Part shown: positions 1 through 8,657 of the stretch, piece by piece
Layout: the number at the start of each line of letters is the position of its first letter
Position numbering within the stretch: the first letter of the stretch is position 1
Origin: Gloeobacter violaceus PCC 7421
GTDB lineage: Bacteria > Cyanobacteriota > Cyanobacteriia > Gloeobacterales > Gloeobacteraceae
Assembly (NCBI RefSeq): GCF_000011385.1
Contig: NC_005125.1
Location: 3,348,001 to 3,412,000 of the forward strand
Direction: 5' to 3'
DNA length: 64,000 nucleotides
The notes under the pieces: generated by a model
Databases searched by the model: none
What the model was told of the DNA's origin: nothing
What the model saw: the letters and a program-made list of their open reading frames with translations, nothing else
Translations under genes and position numbers: made by a program

Positions 1-250
1 CCGCGGCCAAATTTTTCTGGGCTTCCGCCGCCAATGCCTCGGTGTCCCCGGTGATATACGTGGCGTTGACCCAACTGGCCCGGTTGGACTGCACCCCCAG
101 CGCCGCCAATTCGCCCTCGGCTTTTTGCATGAAGGCTTGCGCCTCGGCAATATTTTTAGTCGTGGCCACGCGCGGGGGAGGCGGCTCGGCGGCGACGGCA
201 TGGGCACCCAGGCTCAACAACAGCCCGGCCAGGCAGAAATGGCGTTTCAC
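1..250 (-). CDS. M2-family peptidyl-dipeptidase (ACE-like), N-terminal part
   Basis: The gene runs off the left edge, so only the first 83 codons are visible. The GTG start at 250 is chosen because GAGGAG lies about ten bases upstream and a signal peptide follows directly (basic MKRH, hydrophobic leucine run, AHAVAAEPP). The mature start has the pattern AQAFMQKAEGELAALG, then SWVNATYITGDTEALAAEA, which is how exported M2 zinc dipeptidases (angiotensin-converting-enzyme family) begin. The HEXXH zinc site would lie outside the window and cannot be checked. It sits downstream of psbA on the same strand but is separated from it by a terminator, so it is probably transcribed alone. The family call rests on the N-terminal pattern only. 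Confidence 0.7.
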   Translation of the reverse strand, partial: MKRHFCLAGLLLSLGAHAVAAEPPPPRVATTKNIAEAQAFMQKAEGELAALGVQSNRASWVNATYITGDTEALAAEAQKNLAA

Positions 251-332
251 AGCAGATGCTCCTCTTTTGACCGTTTCGACCATAGCATTTGGAATTACCA
301 GAGCCAGGCTCGAAAGCTACACGGTCGTTACC

Positions 333-358
333 AAAAAAAAAGGCCCCCGAAGGGGCCT
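333..358 (-). terminator. Rho-independent terminator of psbA
   Basis: On the minus strand a 7-bp perfect stem (AGGCCCC / GGGGCCT) with a 4-base loop is followed by nine T residues, 25 bases after the psbA stop codon. Confidence 0.85.
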
Positions 359-382
359 GCATTCACAGATCGAGAGAGAAAG

Positions 383-1465
383 TTAGCCGTTGAGGTCGGC
401 GTTGCCCACCGCCACCGGAGCCGACTCCGTTCCAGCCAAATCCAAGGGGAAGTTGTGAGCATTGCGCTCGTGCATCACTTCCATTCCCAAATTCGCTCGG
501 TTGACGATGTCCGCCCACGTGTATATCGCACGACCCTGAGAATCCACGATGCTGCTGTTGAAGTTGAAGCCGTTCAGGTTGAACGCCATCACACTGATGC
601 CCAGCGCCGTGAACCAAATCCCAATCACCGGCCACGCTGCCAAGAAAAAGTGCAAACTGCGGCTGTTGTTGAAGCTGGCGTACTGGAAAATCAAACGGCC
701 AAAGTAACCATGCGCCGCAATGATGTTGTACGTCTCCTCTTCCTGGCCAAACTTGTATCCGTAGTTCTGGGACTCTTCCATCGACGTCTCACGAATCAAT
801 GAAGAAGTCACCAGCGAACCGTGCATCGCACTGAACAGCGAACCGCCGAACACACCCGCCACCCCCAGCATGTGGAAGGGATGGTTCAGAATGTTGTGCT
901 CCGCCTGAAAAACAAACATGAAGTTGAACGTGCCCGAAATACCCAACGGCATACCGTCACTGAAGCTGCCCTGGCCAATCGGGTAAATCAAGAAGACCGC
1001 CGCCGCCGCCGCCACAGGAGCACTGTAGGCGATGCAGATCCACGGACGCAGGCCCAAACGGTAGCTGAGCTCCCACTCGCGGCCCAGGTAGCAAAACACC
1101 CCAATGAGAAAATGGAAGACCACCAGCTGGTAGGGGCCGCCGTTGTAGAGCCACTCGTCCATCGAAGCCGCTTCCCAAATTGGGTAGAAGTGCAGGCCGA
1201 TGGCGTTGGAAGACGGGATCACCGCCCCGGTGATGATGTTGTTGCCGTACAGCAGCGAACCGGAAATCGGCTCGCGGATGCCGTCCATGTCCACCGGCGG
1301 GGCGGCGACAAAAGCGACGACGAAGCAAATCGTCGCAGAAAGCAGGGTGGGGATCATCAGGACGCCGAACCAACCAACGTAGAAGCGGTTGTTGGTGGAG
1401 GTCACCCAATCGGCGAAGCGGTCCCACAGCCCTTGTGAAGAACGACGCTCGAGTGTTGCAGTCAT
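383..1465 (-). CDS. psbA: Photosystem II D1 protein
   Basis: This 360-residue protein is the D1 reaction-centre subunit, which binds P680, pheophytin, QB and the Mn4CaO5 cluster in the membrane. It keeps canonical numbering throughout: Tyr161 (YZ), Asp170, Glu189, His190, His198, His215, Ser264 (herbicide/QB site), His272, His332, Glu333, His337, Asp342 and the processing-site Ala344, after which a 16-residue tail is removed. Residue 130 is Glu, the state usual for high-light D1 isoforms in cyanobacteria that also have Gln130 copies. The gene is monocistronic, with its own terminator. Cyanobacteria normally carry several psbA copies; this is the only one in the window. The identification is certain. 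Confidence 0.99.
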   Translation of the reverse strand: MTATLERRSSQGLWDRFADWVTSTNNRFYVGWFGVLMIPTLLSATICFVVAFVAAPPVDMDGIREPISGSLLYGNNIITGAVIPSSNAIGLHFYPIWEAASMDEWLYNGGPYQLVVFHFLIGVFCYLGREWELSYRLGLRPWICIAYSAPVAAAAAVFLIYPIGQGSFSDGMPLGISGTFNFMFVFQAEHNILNHPFHMLGVAGVFGGSLFSAMHGSLVTSSLIRETSMEESQNYGYKFGQEEETYNIIAAHGYFGRLIFQYASFNNSRSLHFFLAAWPVIGIWFTALGISVMAFNLNGFNFNSSIVDSQGRAIYTWADIVNRANLGMEVMHERNAHNFPLDLAGTESAPVAVGNADLNG

Positions 1466-1521
1466 GATTGGAAAAATCCGGTAAAGGAACTGTCTATGTA
1501 AAAGAATGTAACAAACATTAA

Positions 1522-1545
1522 GAAGGGCGGCACAGGCCGCCCTTC
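1522..1545 (-). terminator. Hairpin after the acyl-ACP reductase gene
   Basis: A perfect 10-bp stem (GAAGGGCGGC with its complement) and a 4-base loop lie 31 bases downstream of the reductase stop. On the minus strand it is followed by a T-rich but interrupted stretch. It probably ends the ADO/AAR transcript before the psbA promoter region. Confidence 0.65.
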
Positions 1546-1575
1546 TATGTTTCTGATGTGGGCGATGAGCTTTGC

Positions 1576-2628
1576 TTATCCGTGTACGAGTTCGCCGCTG
1601 CGCTGACTGGGTTCAAGCAGGGGACGAAAGCCATGTTTTTTAGACAGCGAGCCGATCTGGGCCATCTTCTCGACGGTGATGTGGTTGCGGCCCCAGGAAA
1701 AATTGAAGTGAAGCCCTTCGAATTCCAGCAGCATCGACTCGGCGAAGCAGGCGAAGAACTGGCGGGCGGGGTTGGGCACATTTAGAAACGACATGATCTG
1801 CCAGTCGATGTCGAGCGAGTGCTCGACCATGCCGCCGTCGAGGATATGGATGCCCGGGCGCTGCAGGGTGCCGGCCATGTTCTTGGGGTAGCCGCCGTCG
1901 ATGAGCAGGCAGGGGGTGCGCAGGCCGGCGGGGTCGATGGCCATGCCCTGGTTCATCGAGGCGACCCAGACGACGATGTCGGCTTTGGGAAGTGCTTCTT
2001 CGACCGGCAGGATCCGACCGGTGCCGAGTTCCTGCTGCAGCCGGTCGAGCCTTTCGGCGTCGCGGGCCACCAGCAAGAGTTCGTGGATGCCGGCGCGGTC
2101 GGTGAGCCATCGGCAGACGGCGCTACCGATGTCGCCGGTGGCCCCGACTACCGCCACGGTCGCTTTGGCCGGATCGATGCCGTAGCGTACCGCACCCTGC
2201 TCGACCTGCTGACAAAGGATGTAGGCCGTGTGGGTGTTGCCGGTGGTGAAGCGCTGGATGTCGAGGGTGATGTCGCGGACGTTGAGCAATTTATCGAGGC
2301 TGAAATTCTCGAAGATGATCGACGAGAAGCCTCCCAGGGCCGTAATGTCGATGCCGCGCTTCTGGACCAGGGCCATGGCATTGAGGATCTTGCGCATGGC
2401 GGTCTTGAAGCGGCCCTGGGCGAGCATCTCCGGCAGAAAGCACGATTCGACGTACTGACCGTGGATCACCTGACCGGTGACGCTGGTGATCGTGATTTCA
2501 TCGACCGCCTGGGGAGGGGCCATGCACCAGAATTCGAGGTCGTGGCTTGCATACTCGTCGTAGCCCAGGTCGCGGGCGACCCGCTGGGCATGGGAAAGAT
2601 TGGTCAAGTGTCCGATCAGGCCAAACAT
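1576..2628 (-). CDS. aar: Long-chain acyl-[acyl-carrier-protein] reductase
   Basis: The enzyme reduces acyl-ACP to fatty aldehyde with NADPH, the first step of cyanobacterial alkane synthesis. The ATG at 2628 gives 350 residues beginning [15 protein letters not shown], and with this start the catalytic Cys falls at position 294, as in characterised homologues; an upstream in-frame start at 2655 would overlap the preceding gene. The nucleotide-binding motif GATGDIGS is at about residues 162-169. It begins 4 bases after the stop of the ADO gene, so the two enzymes are almost certainly co-transcribed and hand the aldehyde from one to the other. A hairpin follows the gene. Confidence 0.96.
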   Translation of the reverse strand: MFGLIGHLTNLSHAQRVARDLGYDEYASHDLEFWCMAPPQAVDEITITSVTGQVIHGQYVESCFLPEMLAQGRFKTAMRKILNAMALVQKRGIDITALGGFSSIIFENFSLDKLLNVRDITLDIQRFTTGNTHTAYILCQQVEQGAVRYGIDPAKATVAVVGATGDIGSAVCRWLTDRAGIHELLLVARDAERLDRLQQELGTGRILPVEEALPKADIVVWVASMNQGMAIDPAGLRTPCLLIDGGYPKNMAGTLQRPGIHILDGGMVEHSLDIDWQIMSFLNVPNPARQFFACFAESMLLEFEGLHFNFSWGRNHITVEKMAQIGSLSKKHGFRPLLEPSQRSGELVHG

Positions 2629-2632
2629 GATT

Positions 2633-3340
2633 TCACTGGCGGGGGGCAGAGGCAAGGCCGCGGGCGGACATCTTCATCACGTCGCGCATCGAAAAACCGA
2701 TGTCGCCCAAGGCTTCACCGTAGGCGATCATAAAGTCTTCGACGATCGCTTCTTTATCCATCTGCAGCACTTCGGTGTCCGCTTCGACGGCGTTGAGCAT
2801 CCGCCAGACGATGGGCAGATTCTGGGCGTTGGCGCGCTCGATGCCCTCGCGCACGGTCACGAAGCGCTCTTTGAGCCACTGCTGCCCAAAGTTGAGGTGG
2901 GTGTACTCGTCCTTGACGACGCCCTCGGTCACCTTGCGGGCAAACGCGTCGGCCACCGGAATGTAGACGTTGTAGGCCGCAATTGCGAAGCACTCGATGA
3001 TCAGTGCCTGGATGACCATGCAGGTGGTAAGGTCACCTTCTGCCGCCGCCTGCTGAAAGTTGCCGTCGAGCTGTTCGAAGTAGGCCCTTGCAAACGGGTC
3101 GTCCGGCGTGACTTCGAGGTTGCGGGCGCAGGACTGGAAGCCTTTGAAGTGGCGATTTTCCATCGCGGCCAGTTTTTTGAGCGCCTCGGCATGGTCCGGC
3201 AGCATCTCAGCGAGGGTAAGGTAGTTGGCGTGGGCTTCCCGCTCGCCTTCAAGGACGATGGCATTGATGCGGGAGTACGCATCGCGGTAGGTGTCGGAGC
3301 GGTAATCAAGCGCGGCGCTGGACGGTGCGGTTCGGTTCAC
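2633..3340 (-). CDS. ado: Aldehyde-deformylating oxygenase (alkane-forming)
   Basis: This 235-residue di-iron protein converts fatty aldehydes into alkanes plus formate, using O2 and reduced ferredoxin. All six expected iron ligands are present: Glu33, Glu61, His64, Glu116, Glu145 and His148, in the contexts EGERE, MENRH, LIIE and KDEYTH. The length is normal for the family. It lies immediately upstream of the acyl-ACP reductase that supplies its substrate, and 92 bases downstream of a phytol-kinase-like gene on the same strand. In an organism without thylakoids the hydrocarbons would act in the cytoplasmic membrane; that is inference. Confidence 0.97.
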   Translation of the reverse strand: MNRTAPSSAALDYRSDTYRDAYSRINAIVLEGEREAHANYLTLAEMLPDHAEALKKLAAMENRHFKGFQSCARNLEVTPDDPFARAYFEQLDGNFQQAAAEGDLTTCMVIQALIIECFAIAAYNVYIPVADAFARKVTEGVVKDEYTHLNFGQQWLKERFVTVREGIERANAQNLPIVWRMLNAVEADTEVLQMDKEAIVEDFMIAYGEALGDIGFSMRDVMKMSARGLASAPRQ

Positions 3341-3386
3341 GTAGGTTGGCCCAAAGTGGGGACTGTTTCGAAGCTAAGGCGTATTT

Positions 3387-3414
3387 TACGTAAAAAATGT
3401 TCTCCATGGATCAA
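3387..3414 (-). promoter_or_regulatory. Possible promoter for the ADO-AAR operon
   Basis: On the minus strand TTGATC (-35-like) is followed after 16 bases by TACGTA (-10-like), ending 46 bases before the ADO start codon. The surrounding stretch is much more AT-rich than the flanking genes. It is a pattern match only. Confidence 0.35.
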
Positions 3415-3432
3415 CACTTTGGCAACAATCTG

Positions 3433-4116
3433 TTATAAAAATGCCTGAATAAGGCCCTGCGTCAGCAAAGCACTACCCAGAGGCACCGTCAAATTATCGA
3501 TGCCGCCCACTGAGATTACTTCCAGACCCGTGGCGGCACCGGCAATGGCGAGAGCACTCAGCACCATGGGCAGGCTCCACCCGCAAGTAAAACCCAGAAG
3601 CAACAGGCAAACGGCAAAGCTCACCACGGCCATCGCCAGCGATCCTTCCACGGTCTTGCGCATGCCCAGCACTTTGTATTCGCACCGCCCCCAGGTTTGA
3701 CCCACCAAAGCGGCCACGGCATCGCCCCAGGTCATCACGAGAATGCCCACCGCCGCCACCACCTGCAGATTCTGGGGCCAGTAAAAGGCGATCAGCAGCG
3801 TAATACTCAGTGAATAAAAGAACGTCCCCCAACTTTTGCGGTCCACCCCGCCGACGCTCCCCAAAAGCCGGTAGCGATAAGAAAGCAGCGTCACGGCACA
3901 AAAAGCCGCCCCAAAGGCCAGGGCGAGCCACAGGGGCACCGCGAGCCACCAGGCCAGCAAAATGATATTGCCGGTGGCGATGTGGACGAATTTGCGGGTG
4001 CGCTCGTCGGCTATCCCCCGAGAAGCAAGCCACTGGGCAATCCCCAGCACGCTGCCCACGTACAGGCCGATCGCGACAACCTGCCACCACCAAGCGATCA
4101 CCGCATCCTCGTCCAC
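3433..4116 (-). CDS. Phytol kinase / dolichol-kinase-family membrane protein
   Basis: The product is a 227-residue integral membrane protein with about six or seven hydrophobic segments. It carries the signature of the cyanobacterial and plastid phytol/farnesol kinase family (VTE5-like): RKFVHIATGNIILL near residues 42-55, the hydrophilic block DRKSWGTFFYSLS around 92-104, and MTWGDAVAALVGQTWG followed by GMRKTVEGSLAM around 128-158. The expected role is CTP-dependent phosphorylation of phytol from chlorophyll turnover, feeding tocopherol or chlorophyll resynthesis. It precedes the alkane genes on the same strand with a 92-base gap that contains a candidate promoter, so co-transcription is possible but not required. 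The exact polyprenol substrate cannot be told from sequence. Confidence 0.8.
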   Translation of the reverse strand: MDEDAVIAWWWQVVAIGLYVGSVLGIAQWLASRGIADERTRKFVHIATGNIILLAWWLAVPLWLALAFGAAFCAVTLLSYRYRLLGSVGGVDRKSWGTFFYSLSITLLIAFYWPQNLQVVAAVGILVMTWGDAVAALVGQTWGRCEYKVLGMRKTVEGSLAMAVVSFAVCLLLLGFTCGWSLPMVLSALAIAGAATGLEVISVGGIDNLTVPLGSALLTQGLIQAFL

Positions 4117-4170
4117 ATAAAATCCAATCTAAGCCCGCTGAGCTAGCTTAGAAAAAAAGACGACCCCACG

Positions 4171-4728
4171 ATGAGCACACCGACCGTCGGCGAACTCTTG
4201 AAGCAGCGCTTTGCTGAACACGGATTCGACAAGCCGGACAACGCCATCCCGATAACGCACATCCCGCCGGTCGATTGGGCGATTCGCTTTCACATTGACC
4301 GCCACGACGTCACCCATATCCTCATGGAAGCGCCCAACACCCCCCTGGGCGAAGCCTACGTAGGCGGGGCGGAGGCCGCGAGCCTCGGCATTCCTCGTCT
4401 GGCGGCGATTGTCGGGTTTGCCCTCATCTGCCGCCTCGACGCCGATTTTGACCGGGTACCGCGCCGGGCGATGCTGCTCAGCATGCTCCAGGGTTACGAC
4501 CGCCACCTGTACTGCCGCACCAAAATTGTCACCGGCCAGCCGGGGGTCTACCGCGTCGAGGATGTATTGCCCCTGACCCTTGCCGAAGCCAGGCGCCTGA
4601 CCGGGATTGTAGGGATGGATCCCCCCCGCTGCGCTGCCCCCCTTGGAAAGGGGGGGCAGGGGGGGATCCAGAGGGCTACTGCCCCCGCGCCTCCTCGACC
4701 TCGCTCGGGTGGATTCCCCGGCGGGTGA
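4171..4728 (+). CDS. Conserved-looking protein of unknown function
   Basis: I do not recognise this protein. The first ~150 residues look like a genuine soluble domain ([18 protein letters not shown], then [11 protein letters not shown], then [20 protein letters not shown]). The last ~37 residues ([15 protein letters not shown] onward) are translated from a GC-rich inverted repeat and then from the antisense of the 3' end of pnp, so the gene overlaps pnp by 53 bases. The natural C-terminus was probably close to residue 150 before the repeat removed the stop codon. It is transcribed divergently from the phytol kinase gene, 54 bases away. Confidence 0.7.
   Translation: MSTPTVGELLKQRFAEHGFDKPDNAIPITHIPPVDWAIRFHIDRHDVTHILMEAPNTPLGEAYVGGAEAASLGIPRLAAIVGFALICRLDADFDRVPRRAMLLSMLQGYDRHLYCRTKIVTGQPGVYRVEDVLPLTLAEARRLTGIVGMDPPRCAAPLGKGGQGGIQRATAPAPPRPRSGGFPGG
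4617..4669. repeat. GC-rich imperfect palindrome (REP/MITE-like)
   Basis: This 53-bp element is bounded by GGATCC-type ends. Two paired blocks, GGATCCCCCC with its complement and CTGCCCCCCTT with its complement, are separated on the left by an unpaired CGCTGCG-like bulge. It sits at the convergent junction of the unknown gene and pnp, inside the reading frame of the former. There is no T-run, so it is not a canonical terminator, although a transcript would fold strongly there. Confidence 0.75.
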
Positions 4729-6817
4729 GGTTGATGCGGCCTTTTTGATCGATCTCTTTGACTTTCACGACGACTTCGTCGCCGACGTTCAGTTCGTCTT
4801 CGACTTTGCGCACCCGGTGCTCAGCAAGCTGTGAGATATGCACTAAGCCCTCTTTGCCGGGCATGACTTCGACGAAAGCCCCCAGGTTGGGGATAATCCG
4901 GGTGACCGTACCCAGATAAACTTTGTCGACTTCGACGGTGCGGGTCATCCCCTCGATGATCTGCTTGGCAGCCAGAGCCTTCGCCCCGTCTATCGAAGAA
5001 ACCACCACGGTGCCGTCGTCTTCGATATCGACCTTGGCGCCGGTCTCCTCGACGATGCGCTTGATCGTCTTACCGCCGGGACCAATCACCAGACCGATCA
5101 TGTCGACCGGGATCTTGAGGGTGAGCAGGCGCGGCGCGTAGGGCGACAGTTCGACCCGCGGTTTGTCGATGGCGATCAGCATCTTCTCCAGGATGTGCAG
5201 TCGGCCCGCCTTGGACTGCTGGATGGCGGCTTCGAGGATCTGCAGGGTGATCCCCTGGATTTTAATGTCCATCTGCAGCGCGGTGATCCCGTCGCGGGTG
5301 CCCGCCACCTTGAAGTCCATGTCCCCCAGAAAATCCTCGATGCCCTGGATGTCGGTGAGGATGCGCACTTCGTCGCCTTCTTTAATTAGACCCATCGCCA
5401 CCCCGGAGACCGGTTCGCGGATGGGCACCCCGGCATCCATCAGGGCGAGGGTCGAGGCGCACACCGAGCCCATCGAGGTTGAACCGTTGGAGGAGAGCAC
5501 CTCGGAGACGACGCGGATCACGTAAGGAAACTGCTCGTGCTCGGGCAGGATCGGCACGATGGCGCGCTCGGCGAGGGCGCCGTGGCCCACTTCGCGGCGG
5601 CCGACGCCGCGCAGGGGCTTCACTTCGCCCACCGAAAAACCCGGAAAGTTGTAGTGGTGCATGTAGCGCTTGGAATCGTCCGGGTGCAGATCGTCGAGTT
5701 CCTGGGCGTCGGAGGCGGTGCCCAGGGTCACCACCGAGAGCACCTGGGTGGTGCCCCGGGTGAACAGGCCACAACCGTGCACCCGCGGGATCACCCGCAC
5801 GGCACTTGAGATGGGACGCACCTCGTCGAGGGAACGGCCGTCGACACGCTTGCCCTCCACCAGGATCTGCTTGCGCATCAGCTTTTTGGTGGTGGATTTG
5901 AAGAGCGCCGGCAACTTGCTGGCATTGGCGGCCGCTTTCTCGCGCAGGGGGTCTTCTTCGCCCAGACCTGCAAAGGTGGTCCCCAGTTCTGCCTCGATAG
6001 CGTCGAGCTTGGCGTCGCGCTCGTCTTTGCTCAGCTCGAAGCTGCGCAGCACCTCGGCGACCGCCTCGGAAGCTTTCTCTTCGACAAAGGAAACCAGCAC
6101 CGGGTCGTTGGCGGGGGCGACGAAGGCCATCGGCTCAATCTTCAGGTCGCGGATGAACTCCTCCTGGGCGGTGAGCATCGCCTGGACCGCCTCGTAGCCG
6201 TAGTCGATGGCATCGATGATGTCCTCCTCGGGCAGGCAGTTGGCCCCGGCCTCGACCATCATGATCCCGTTTTTGGTGCCCGCCACTACTAAGTCGAGTT
6301 CGCCCTCTTCGATCTCTTTGTAGGTGGGGTTGATGATGAAATCGTCGCCCATCAAACCGACGCGGGTAGCCGCCACCGGTCCGTCGAAGGGAATGCCCGC
6401 GAGCATGGTCGCCGTCGAGGCGCCGAGGATGGCAAGGATATCCGGCGGCACGTTCATATCGAGGGCAAGCACCGTCGCCACGATCTGCACGTCGTTGATG
6501 AAGCCCTTTGGAAAGAGGGGCCGCAGCGGCCGGTCAATCAGGCGGGCGGCAAGAATTGCTTTTTCGGGCGGGCGGCCTTCGCGGCGCACGAAACTGCCTG
6601 GAATGCGTCCGGCCGCGTACAGGCGTTCTTCGTAATCCACCAGCAATGGAAAGAAGTCGATCCCCTCCCGGGGTTTGCTGGCCATCGTGGCCGTCACCAA
6701 TACCGCAGTCTCCCCCGACTGCACCAACACCGAACCGCCCGCCAACTGCGCCAGGACGCCGGTACTCAACCCGATCTCGCGTCCGTGGACTGTGACAGAC
6801 TTTCTGTACTCGATCAT
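4676..6817 (-). CDS. pnp: Polyribonucleotide nucleotidyltransferase (PNPase)
   Basis: The 713-residue protein is a full-length PNPase, a phosphate-dependent 3'-5' exoribonuclease and RNA tailing enzyme. The order is RNase PH domain 1 (about 10-145), the alpha-helical linker domain (about 150-240), RNase PH domain 2 (about 320-545, with [12 protein letters not shown], the phosphate-binding region [11 protein letters not shown] and [13 protein letters not shown]), a KH domain ([14 protein letters not shown], about 577-590) and an S1 domain (about 620-690, [19 protein letters not shown]). Nothing is missing. AGAGAAGA a few bases upstream of the ATG is a reasonable ribosome binding site. It is probably monocistronic. 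Confidence 0.98.
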   Translation of the reverse strand: MIEYRKSVTVHGREIGLSTGVLAQLAGGSVLVQSGETAVLVTATMASKPREGIDFFPLLVDYEERLYAAGRIPGSFVRREGRPPEKAILAARLIDRPLRPLFPKGFINDVQIVATVLALDMNVPPDILAILGASTATMLAGIPFDGPVAATRVGLMGDDFIINPTYKEIEEGELDLVVAGTKNGIMMVEAGANCLPEEDIIDAIDYGYEAVQAMLTAQEEFIRDLKIEPMAFVAPANDPVLVSFVEEKASEAVAEVLRSFELSKDERDAKLDAIEAELGTTFAGLGEEDPLREKAAANASKLPALFKSTTKKLMRKQILVEGKRVDGRSLDEVRPISSAVRVIPRVHGCGLFTRGTTQVLSVVTLGTASDAQELDDLHPDDSKRYMHHYNFPGFSVGEVKPLRGVGRREVGHGALAERAIVPILPEHEQFPYVIRVVSEVLSSNGSTSMGSVCASTLALMDAGVPIREPVSGVAMGLIKEGDEVRILTDIQGIEDFLGDMDFKVAGTRDGITALQMDIKIQGITLQILEAAIQQSKAGRLHILEKMLIAIDKPRVELSPYAPRLLTLKIPVDMIGLVIGPGGKTIKRIVEETGAKVDIEDDGTVVVSSIDGAKALAAKQIIEGMTRTVEVDKVYLGTVTRIIPNLGAFVEVMPGKEGLVHISQLAEHRVRKVEDELNVGDEVVVKVKEIDQKGRINLTRRGIHPSEVEEARGQ

Positions 6818-6962
6818 ATTCTTCTCTGTCTTTTGTACTCGTTAGAGTCTAACAAATGGGACCGGCGGTAGTGGACGGGCCGGGATCGCAAGCGAGCCGC
6901 CGCCGGCCGGGGCATGAACGATAAGATAGAAGGGCGCCAAGCTAGAACACAGGAAGCGATCC

Positions 6963-7310
6963 ATGGGTGAGAAGAACCGTTCGACAGCAGCCATCCTCGC
7001 CATGCTGCTCGGGTGGCTGGGGGCTCACAAGTTCTACCTTGGGCGCCCGGTCGCCGGGATAGTGTACCTGTTGTTTTTTTGGACCGGTCTGCCGGGGCTC
7101 ATCGGTTTTGTCGAAGGGGTGCTCTATCTGGTGCAGAGCGACAGCGAATTCAACCGCAAATTCAACCCGAAGCTGACCTACGAACCCCAAAAATTTCTAG
7201 GCGATCCGATCGACACGTTGCGGCGCCTGGAGGCCTTGCGCCAGGAGGGCCTCATCAGCGAGGAAGAATTTGAAGAAAAACGCCGCAAACTCATCGATCG
7301 GATCGGTTGA
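6963..7310 (+). CDS. TM2 domain membrane protein with C-terminal SHOCT-like segment
   Basis: The 115-residue protein starts with a TM2 domain (about residues 6-55): two hydrophobic helices separated by a short turn, with the family pattern WLGAHKFYLGRPVAGIVYLL and GLIGFVEGVLYL. The C-terminal 35 residues (DTLRRLEALRQEGLISEEEF EEKRRKL, shown with a break) form a short amphipathic SHOCT-like motif. TM2 proteins have no defined enzymatic role in bacteria. The stop codon overlaps the region just before the next gene, and a shared transcript with the helix-hairpin-helix gene is likely. Confidence 0.88.
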   Translation: MGEKNRSTAAILAMLLGWLGAHKFYLGRPVAGIVYLLFFWTGLPGLIGFVEGVLYLVQSDSEFNRKFNPKLTYEPQKFLGDPIDTLRRLEALRQEGLISEEEFEEKRRKLIDRIG

Positions 7311-7327
7311 CGCCGGAGGGGTGGGTC

Positions 7328-8053
7328 ATGGACAGCGCACGCAACTGGAGGTGGTTACTGGCGGTGCCGATCGTCAACTGGCTGGGGCTGATGCTCGCCG
7401 GACAGGAAGTGCGCAAGCCCTCCTGGGTGCGCTGGGCGGTGGTCTACGCCATTCTCAGCTCCCTCGGGGTGATCGCGGGCACGGTGGCGGGGGAGTGGTT
7501 TTTGTTCTGGACGGTCTGGGGGTTGGTGGCCGCCCACACCTTTCAAGTGCAAAGCGAATACCAGAACCGCCTGCTGCTGATGCAAGATTCTCAGCAGCGT
7601 CTGCAATCGGATCAGGATATGCGCCTGGCGCGGGAGTTGGGCATGGGCATCGACATCAACCGCTGCAGCATCGACGATCTGTTGCGCCTACCGGGCCTTT
7701 CGATCATCGAAGCGCGCCGCATTGTCGAGGCGCGGCGCAGCGGCGGGCCTTATCTCTCGGCGGACGAATTGATCGAGCGTGCCGATCTTTCGTCGATCAA
7801 AGTCCGCCGCCTCGAACCGCTGCTGCAGTTTTGCTATTACGAGCCGCCGGTGGCGTTGCCGGTTACCCTCGATGTCAACGAAGCTTCCGTCGTGCAGCTT
7901 GAACAACTGGAAGGCCTCGACACCCACCTGGCTGTGCGCATCGTGCGCGAGCGCGAGCAACACGGCGACTACCCAAGCCTGGGTGACCTGCGCGACCGCC
8001 TGAACCTCACCCCCAAGGTCGTGGCGCGCCTGCTCAACCGCCTGACGTTCTGA
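7328..8053 (+). CDS. Membrane-anchored helix-hairpin-helix (ComEA-like) protein
   Basis: The ATG at 7328 is preferred because GGAGGGG lies eight bases upstream. The N-terminus has two hydrophobic segments (about residues 8-60: NWRWLLAVPIVNWLGLML and a second ending FLFWTVWGLVAAHTF), then a coiled stretch and two HhH modules: IDINRCSIDDLLRLPGLS with IIEARRIVEAR, and LDVNEASVVQLEQLEGLD with AVRIVREREQ. HhH modules of this type bind DNA non-specifically in ComEA, but in this two-transmembrane architecture the ligand is unknown. The gene follows the TM2 gene directly, so both are likely one operon. Confidence 0.8.
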   Translation: MDSARNWRWLLAVPIVNWLGLMLAGQEVRKPSWVRWAVVYAILSSLGVIAGTVAGEWFLFWTVWGLVAAHTFQVQSEYQNRLLLMQDSQQRLQSDQDMRLARELGMGIDINRCSIDDLLRLPGLSIIEARRIVEARRSGGPYLSADELIERADLSSIKVRRLEPLLQFCYYEPPVALPVTLDVNEASVVQLEQLEGLDTHLAVRIVREREQHGDYPSLGDLRDRLNLTPKVVARLLNRLTF

Positions 8054-8083
8054 GCCGACACATCGGTGCTAGGATAAGTTCAT

Positions 8084-8422
8084 GTGAACACCTGTCCTTC
8101 TATGCCAAATGCCGCTGTGACTTCAGCCGAGCCGCCCCGGACCGTGCATGCGGCGGCGGATCTTTTTCCGCTGCCCGCCCTGGCCTATCTGCGGGCGAGC
8201 CAGGGTGAGCGCATCGCCCTGGTCTGCCGCGGTCTGGGGGGCTTGCTGCAGCGCGTCGAGGCTTTGGGTGGGCGGTTGGTCTGGTTTTTTGCGGAGGACG
8301 AGCGACCGGTGAGAGCGCTGCTTGCGGATGAGGCGGCTCCTTTCGATTTGGTGGTCGAATACCGCAGCAGGCGGCAAGCAGCCTCCGGCACCGATGCCAT
8401 AATGAACGGACAGTCGGATTGA
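8084..8422 (+). CDS. Small hypothetical protein
   Basis: I do not recognise this 112-residue protein. The GTG at 8084 has AGGATAA ten bases upstream; an alternative ATG is at 8102. The middle (LAYLRASQGERIALVCRGLG to LLADEAAPFDLVVEYRSRR) looks like a compact alpha/beta fold with hydrophobic strands, and codon use matches the neighbours. Its stop is six bases before the next start, and the following genes are equally tight, so it seems to be the first gene of a small operon ending in tldD. Confidence 0.6.
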   Translation: MNTCPSMPNAAVTSAEPPRTVHAAADLFPLPALAYLRASQGERIALVCRGLGGLLQRVEALGGRLVWFFAEDERPVRALLADEAAPFDLVVEYRSRRQAASGTDAIMNGQSD

Positions 8423-8427
8423 CCTCG

Positions 8428-8652
8428 ATGGGCGGCAGCAATCCTTACATCCAGCGAGTCGAGTACGAACTTCCCCAAATTGCTGATGCGATCCGCTTTT
8501 TGCCCAAGGGCCAAGCGCTCCGCGTCGACCCGGCCCGGAGCCCCCACGGCGACAACGGCCTGCCGGGCAGCGTGCTGGATATTGCCCTGGCCTACGGCAT
8601 CGACATCGTCATCGAAATTTCCGCCTGGAACCGCAACCTCGCCCGCGAGTGA
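8428..8652 (+). CDS. Small hypothetical protein upstream of tldD
   Basis: This gene encodes 74 residues from the ATG at 8428; a TTG nine bases earlier overlaps the previous stop and is less likely. The sequence RVEYELPQIADAIRFLPKGQ followed by LPGSVLDIALAYGIDIVIEI suggests a compact soluble domain with a hydrophobic C-terminal half. I do not recognise the family. It is packed between the preceding small gene and tldD with gaps of five bases on each side, which implies co-transcription. Confidence 0.6.
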   Translation: MGGSNPYIQRVEYELPQIADAIRFLPKGQALRVDPARSPHGDNGLPGSVLDIALAYGIDIVIEISAWNRNLARE

Positions 8653-8657
8653 ACCCC

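Noticed and set aside
1819-3448. Plus-strand open frames opposite the reductase and oxygenase genes
   Set aside because: They are reverse-strand shadows of two well-known enzymes.
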